From positions 1 through 64,000 of the forward strand of contig QPLR01000002.1 in the NCBI GenBank assembly GCA_003665935.1: a stretch of DNA of 64,000 bases, given 5' to 3'. Position numbers and translations under genes: made by a program. Numbering within the stretch: position 1 is the first letter of the stretch; the number at the start of each line of letters is the position of its first letter. The DNA is from Halobellus sp. Atlit-31R (GTDB taxonomy: Archaea; Halobacteriota; Halobacteria; Halobacteriales; Haloferacaceae). Of the stretch, positions 60,096 through 64,000 are shown piece after piece. The notes below the pieces were generated by a model that did no database searches, was not told the DNA's origin, and was given only the letters and a program-made list of their open reading frames with translations.

Positions 60096-60962
60096 ATGAC
60101 AGCGACAACTACACCGCGTATGCGCAGCGACGTCCCGGCGTCCGACGACCAGGCCGTCCGGCAGCTGATCCGGTTTTACCTCTTGGATCACGAGACCGCG
60201 CCCGGAAAGGCCATCGACGTCGGACTGTTAGGACTGAATCTGCTGTTCGTCGCCGTCTTCATCGTCGAAACGTATCCGGTCGGGGCGAGGTTCCGGCCCT
60301 TACTGTGGTCGCTAGAGGTCGGTATCGCGCTGGTCTTCGCCGTCGAGTACGTCCTCAGAATCTACGGCGCAGAGAGCCGGGTGGCGGAGTTCTTCGACGG
60401 ATATACGATGGTGGATCTGCTCGCCATCCTCCCGACGCTCGCCGTCCTGCTCTTTCCGGTGTCGCTCGGCGCGCTCAACATCGGCTTCCTGCGCGTGGTT
60501 CGGGTGATTCGCGTCCTCAGATTCTATCGGTTCACGCGGGACGCGGAGTTCTTCTTCGGGACCGTCTCCGACAACACGCTGCGGGCGATCAAACTCCTGC
60601 TGACGATCCTCGTTCTCCTGCTTGCCTCCGCCGGGCTGTTCTACAGCGCCGAGAGCGGCGCGAACCCGGGCGTCGAGACGTTCGGCGACGCGTTCTACTA
60701 CACCGTCGTCACGCTCTCGACGGTCGGGTTCGGCGACGTCGTCCCGGTGACTCGCGTGGGCCGCTGGGTGACCGTGGGATCGATCCTGGCCGCGATCATC
60801 GTCATTCCGCGACAGGCCAGCAAGATCCTCAAAGAGTGGACCTCACGCGAGAAAGTCAACGTCCGATGCCCGAACTGCGGGCTCGCGTACCACGACCCGG
60901 ACGCCTCTCACTGCAAGGCCTGCGGACACGTCATCTATCAGGAGGCGGACTCTCGGGAGTGA
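60096..60962 (+). CDS. Kv-like potassium channel with C-terminal zinc ribbon
   Basis: 288 residues. Six-helix voltage-gated-like architecture: helices 1-4 over about residues 35-160 with an S4-like basic stretch (RVVRVIRVLRFYRFTRD), S5 near 172-190 and the pore helix with filter TLSTVGFGDVVP near 210-220. The C-terminus (about 255-283) is a zinc ribbon, CPNCGLAYHDPDASHCKACG, attached to the end of S6. The ribbon may sense metal or redox state or mediate assembly. The gene ends 32 bases inside the convergent ppk1 3' end. Confidence 0.92.
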   Translation: MTATTTPRMRSDVPASDDQAVRQLIRFYLLDHETAPGKAIDVGLLGLNLLFVAVFIVETYPVGARFRPLLWSLEVGIALVFAVEYVLRIYGAESRVAEFFDGYTMVDLLAILPTLAVLLFPVSLGALNIGFLRVVRVIRVLRFYRFTRDAEFFFGTVSDNTLRAIKLLLTILVLLLASAGLFYSAESGANPGVETFGDAFYYTVVTLSTVGFGDVVPVTRVGRWVTVGSILAAIIVIPRQASKILKEWTSREKVNVRCPNCGLAYHDPDASHCKACGHVIYQEADSRE

Positions 60963-63462
60963 CGTCCGAACCGTCCGCGTCAGCGTCTGTGCCCGAGTCC
61001 ACCTCGACGCCCGCGTCCGCGCCCGCATCCGCGGTTGCACCCCCCTCGTACTCGGCCCGCAACCGCCGGCGGGCTCCCTCGCGGGTCTTGAAGTACCGGC
61101 GCTCGCCGTCGGCGGTCCTGACGGTCCACTCGTAGGTCTCGCTGTCGGGACGGTACCACCGATCGGCGTACCGCTCGAACACGCCGTCGACAGCGTCGGC
61201 GCGGTCGCTGCTGGCTGCGTCGACACCGCCATCTGCGCTCTCGGGCGTCGATCGGTCCGCCGCGTCGGACGCCGGCGACGACTCGCCGTCCGGAGTCGCC
61301 TGCGACGCGTCGTCGACCGGATCGACGAGCAGTTCGCACTCGATGACCTCCGAGTCGACGACGGTTCCGGGGCCGTACCCGCGCTCGACGGCCGCCGTCG
61401 TCGACTCCATCAACAGCTCCTGAACGTCGCGAACGGGCTCGCCGGGCTTCGGAGAGACCTGCTCGTAGCTCCCGTCGCTCTGCATCAGCCAGCGACGTCG
61501 GTTGTCCGCGAACGTCGCTTCGAGTATGAACCGGAGCTGTCGCCGCAGGGGCCGCGCTTCGACCGGCGTGACCGCCTCGACGCGGTTGTCGAGGTTCCGC
61601 GTCATCCAGTCGGCCGAGCCGATGTACCACTCGGGATCGCCGGCGTTCTCGAAGTAGAAGATCCGCGCGTGTTCGAGGAATCGACCGACGACGGAGTGGA
61701 CGCGGACGTTCTCGCTGAGCCCCTCGATACCGGGGCGCAGGCGACAGATGTCGCGGACGATCAGGTCGATCTCGACGCCGGCCATCGACGCCCGGTACAG
61801 TTCGGCGACGACGTCGGGGTCCTCGAGACCGTTCACTTTCACGACGAGCCGCGCGCGGCGGCCCGCACGTGCGTGCTCGGCCTCCCGCCGGATCATCCGG
61901 ACGAACCGCTCGCGCATCGTCACGGGCGCGATCAGGAGCTTCCTGAACCGACTGTCGAACGACGGTCCGGTAAAGAAGTTGAACACCTTCGTGAGGTCCT
62001 GACCGACGTCGCGGTCGGCCGTCAGCACGCCCAGATCGGAGTAGCCCTTGGCCGTCTCGGAGTGGTAGTTCCCGGTGCCGACGTGGGAGTACAACTGTAC
62101 GCCGTCGTCCTCCTGTCGAACGACGAGCGCCGTCTTTGTGTGCGTCTTCAGTCCGACCGTCCCGTAGGCGACGTGGATGCCCTCCTCCTCGAGTCGACGC
62201 ACCCACTCGAGATTGTTCTCCTCGTCGAAACGGGCCTTGAGCTCCACCATCACGGCGACCTGCTTGCCGTTCTCGGCGGCGTCGATGAGGCTCTGGATCA
62301 CCTTCGAGTCACTCGCGGTTCGGTAGATCGCCGCCTTCACCGCGAGCACGTCCGGATCGCTCGCGGCCGCATCGAGGAACCGCTGGACCGTCCGCTCGAA
62401 GGAGTGATACGGGTGATGCGTGAGGATATCGCCCTGTCGGATCTCCTCGAAGATGTTCGACGTCTCGGCGTCGATATCCTCCGCGCTCGGTCGAAGTCGT
62501 GGATGCGGCTGCGGCGTCCACGGGTCGAGTTTGAGATCCGGCCGGTCCAAGTCGACGAGCTCGAAGAAGTCCTCGAAGTCGATCGGCCCCTCACGATAGA
62601 ACACCTCCTCGTCTTCGAGATCGAGATGCTCTTTCAGGATCGCCACCGAGCGGTCCGACATATCGGCGTCGACTTCGAGACGCACCACCGTCGCGAACCG
62701 TCGCAGTTCGAGCACCTCCTGGATCATATCGATGAGGTCCTCGGCGACCTCCTCGTTGCGGCGTACCTCGGCGTTCCGCGTCACCTTGAACTTCGAGACG
62801 TCGACGATGTCGAGATCCGGGAGGAGATAGCCGAGGTTGGCCTCGGTGAGGTCCTCGATCAGCACGTAGCTGTTCGTCTCGTTCGGCACCTCGACGAGTC
62901 GGGGGCGGTTCGAGGGGATCTTGATCCGCGTGAACGTGGTGTCGCCGTCGGCGTCCTCCGACAGCACCGCAAGCGAGAGCGAGAGGTTCGAGATGAAGGG
63001 GAACGGGTGCGCGGGGTCGAACGCGAGCGGCGTCAGCGTCGGCAGCACCGACTCCTCGAAGTACGTCTCCAGCTCTTCGCGTTGGTCGGAGGACAGCGCT
63101 CCGTAATCGCGGATCGCGATGCCCGCCTCCTCGAGGGTCGGTTTGAGATCCGTCAGCCAGTGTTCGGACTGGCGGCGGAAGAGCGGTCGCGCCGTATCGA
63201 GTACGTCTTGCCACTGCTCTGCTGGCGTCCGGCCGTCGGGCGTCCGCTCGGTCACCCCGGCGTTGATCTGCTGTTTGAGCCCGCCGACCCGCTTCATAAA
63301 GAACTCGTCGGTGTTCTTGGTGAAGTACGCGAAAAACCGGAGCCGCTCCAGCGGCGGATTACGATCGTCCAGCCCTTCCGCGAGGACGCGCTCCTGAAAG
63401 GCGAGCTCCGAGAGCTCTCTGTTGAGATAGTACTCCGGGTCGGTGACCGTGTTGTCGTCCAT
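60931..63462 (-). CDS. ppk1: Polyphosphate kinase 1 with C-terminal extension
   Basis: 843 residues. Polymerises phosphate from ATP. The N-terminal domain starts DPEYYLNRELSELAFQERVL, the central RFDEENNLEWVRRLEEEGIH leads to the catalytic histidine segments GLKTHTKTALVV and SHVGTGNYHSETAK, and the C-terminal catalytic domain includes RICRLRPGIEGLSENVRVHS-like residues. The typical length is about 690-720, so roughly 130 residues are additional: a Ser/Asp-rich linker, then a compact block near YRPDSETYEWTVRTADGERR and a Gly/Asp tail. ATG 63462 (MDDNTVTDP) is favoured; an ATG eight codons upstream is possible. Confidence 0.93.
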   Translation of the reverse strand: MDDNTVTDPEYYLNRELSELAFQERVLAEGLDDRNPPLERLRFFAYFTKNTDEFFMKRVGGLKQQINAGVTERTPDGRTPAEQWQDVLDTARPLFRRQSEHWLTDLKPTLEEAGIAIRDYGALSSDQREELETYFEESVLPTLTPLAFDPAHPFPFISNLSLSLAVLSEDADGDTTFTRIKIPSNRPRLVEVPNETNSYVLIEDLTEANLGYLLPDLDIVDVSKFKVTRNAEVRRNEEVAEDLIDMIQEVLELRRFATVVRLEVDADMSDRSVAILKEHLDLEDEEVFYREGPIDFEDFFELVDLDRPDLKLDPWTPQPHPRLRPSAEDIDAETSNIFEEIRQGDILTHHPYHSFERTVQRFLDAAASDPDVLAVKAAIYRTASDSKVIQSLIDAAENGKQVAVMVELKARFDEENNLEWVRRLEEEGIHVAYGTVGLKTHTKTALVVRQEDDGVQLYSHVGTGNYHSETAKGYSDLGVLTADRDVGQDLTKVFNFFTGPSFDSRFRKLLIAPVTMRERFVRMIRREAEHARAGRRARLVVKVNGLEDPDVVAELYRASMAGVEIDLIVRDICRLRPGIEGLSENVRVHSVVGRFLEHARIFYFENAGDPEWYIGSADWMTRNLDNRVEAVTPVEARPLRRQLRFILEATFADNRRRWLMQSDGSYEQVSPKPGEPVRDVQELLMESTTAAVERGYGPGTVVDSEVIECELLVDPVDDASQATPDGESSPASDAADRSTPESADGGVDAASSDRADAVDGVFERYADRWYRPDSETYEWTVRTADGERRYFKTREGARRRLRAEYEGGATADAGADAGVEVDSGTDADADGSDVTPESPPPDR

Positions 63463-63563
63463 CAGTAGACCCCCATTTACTCGCATCTGGGAGGTTACAG
63501 AGGCAGGATATAACAGTTGCCACACTGAGTCGGAGACCGAGCGCGGCCGCGCGGAGTGCCGGC

Positions 63564-64000
63564 CTAGCACTCCGGCATCCCACGTCGCGCCGCCCAGTAT
63601 GCGACGCCTGCAACGCCGAGCAGCAGCCCGAAGGCGGCGACGCCCGTTCGTCGCCGTCGGCCCGTGTCGCTCTGTGTCCCCTCCGCCGCGGCGAGGCGGT
63701 CCTCGACGTACTCGGCGAACTCGACGGCGAACGCTTCGACCTCGTTCCAGTCGGTGTACTCGTAATCCTGGGACGTGTCCGTATCCCCCGTCGTCACTGC
63801 GGCGGCGACCCTGAACAGCTGCCGCTCGATCGGGCCGTACGCCGAGTACTTCAGCGCCCCGGCGAAACTGCCGACCCGGTCCGGATGCCAGCCGGTTCGG
63901 TCGACGAAGTCGTCGACGTACTCGCGGTCGCCGCCCTGTGCCCACGCGAACGGGACGGTCGCGGCCAGCGACAGCTGGAAGAACCCGCTCGGTCGCTCCG
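63564..64000 (-). CDS. HemG-like flavodoxin-domain protein, C-terminal part
   Basis: The frame runs from beyond the right edge to the stop at 63564; about 145 residues are visible. FQLSLAATVPFAWAQGG, HPDRVGSFAGALKYSAYGPI and TGDTDTSQDYEYTDWNEVEA match the C-terminal half of menaquinone-dependent protoporphyrinogen oxidase HemG and related flavodoxins. After about residue 105 comes an acidic helix, a basic RRRR patch and a hydrophobic helix (GVAAFGLLLGVAGVAYWAAR), which would anchor it to the membrane. The ATG is outside the window. Function as haem-pathway oxidase is inferred. Confidence 0.85.
   Translation of the reverse strand, partial: ERPSGFFQLSLAATVPFAWAQGGDREYVDDFVDRTGWHPDRVGSFAGALKYSAYGPIERQLFRVAAAVTTGDTDTSQDYEYTDWNEVEAFAVEFAEYVEDRLAAAEGTQSDTGRRRRTGVAAFGLLLGVAGVAYWAARRGMPEC

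Noticed and set aside
63463-63945. N-terminal extension of polyphosphate kinase 1
   Set aside because: The upstream frame is Arg-rich and overlaps the HemG-like gene in another frame; family similarity starts near MDDNTVTDPEYYLN.

Overview
The window is a chromosomal segment of a halophilic archaeon (class Halobacteria). The evidence is high GC, strongly acidic proteins, short AT-rich promoters, leaderless or overlapping starts (ATGA, TAATG, GTGA junctions), a canonical archaeal L3-to-SecY ribosomal cluster, a Csg-like S-layer protein with a PGF-type C-terminal anchor, archaeal type IV pilins, mevalonate-type HMG-CoA reductase and archaeal tRNA genes. I cannot assign a genus from sequence alone. 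Coding density is high and most of the window is ordinary housekeeping DNA. No CRISPR array, complete insertion sequence or integrase gene was seen.

Layout. 1-20 kb: redox genes (1-Cys peroxiredoxin, glutaredoxin plus a cysteine-free peroxiredoxin-like protein), a CNNM/CorC-type membrane protein, a Sua5/TsaC enzyme, an orphan Cas4-like protein, an FKBP isomerase, an FNT channel fused to two UspA domains, tRNA-Pro, an SLC13-type permease, a Ski2-like helicase, a site-2 protease, a CinA-like protein, two tandem pilins, the S-layer-like protein, a thiamine-binding-type protein and a CBS-pair protein. 20.2-34.9 kb: tRNA-Gly, a SPOUT methyltransferase-like gene, then the unbroken cluster L3-L4-L23-L2-S19-L22-S3-L29-Rnp1-S17-L14-L24-S4e-L5-S14-S8-L6-L32e-L19e-L18-S5-L30-L15-SecY, all on the plus strand and mostly overlapping or spaced by a few bases.

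35-53.6 kb: a secreted protein with a MacB/LolD-like ABC pair, e-MtaB tRNA methylthiotransferase, a CDF metal exporter, methionine aminopeptidase with a HIT protein, a metallophosphatase, a probable electrophile-detoxification cassette (hydrolase, ring-cleaving dioxygenase, divergent HxlR regulator with palindromes at its start), a sulfatase-fold protein, isocitrate dehydrogenase, HMG-CoA reductase, an amidohydrolase, OMP decarboxylase, a second glutaredoxin, and a PduO-type cobalamin adenosyltransferase.

53.6-57.4 kb is the accessory part. The 3' end of tRNA-Val is repeated 132 bp downstream (25-bp perfect direct repeat, att-like). The second copy abuts a 51-bp sequence that recurs (47/51) at 57.37 kb. 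Between the two 51-bp copies lies an amino-acid permease followed by two paralogous UspA-family genes. I read this as a small inserted or duplicated stress/transport module; it is the most interesting structure in the window. 57.4-64 kb: a membrane protein, a pilin-like secreted protein, a stand-alone chemoreceptor signalling tip, a Kv-like potassium channel with a zinc ribbon, polyphosphate kinase 1 with a long C-terminal extension, and the C-terminal part of a HemG-like flavodoxin protein running off the window.
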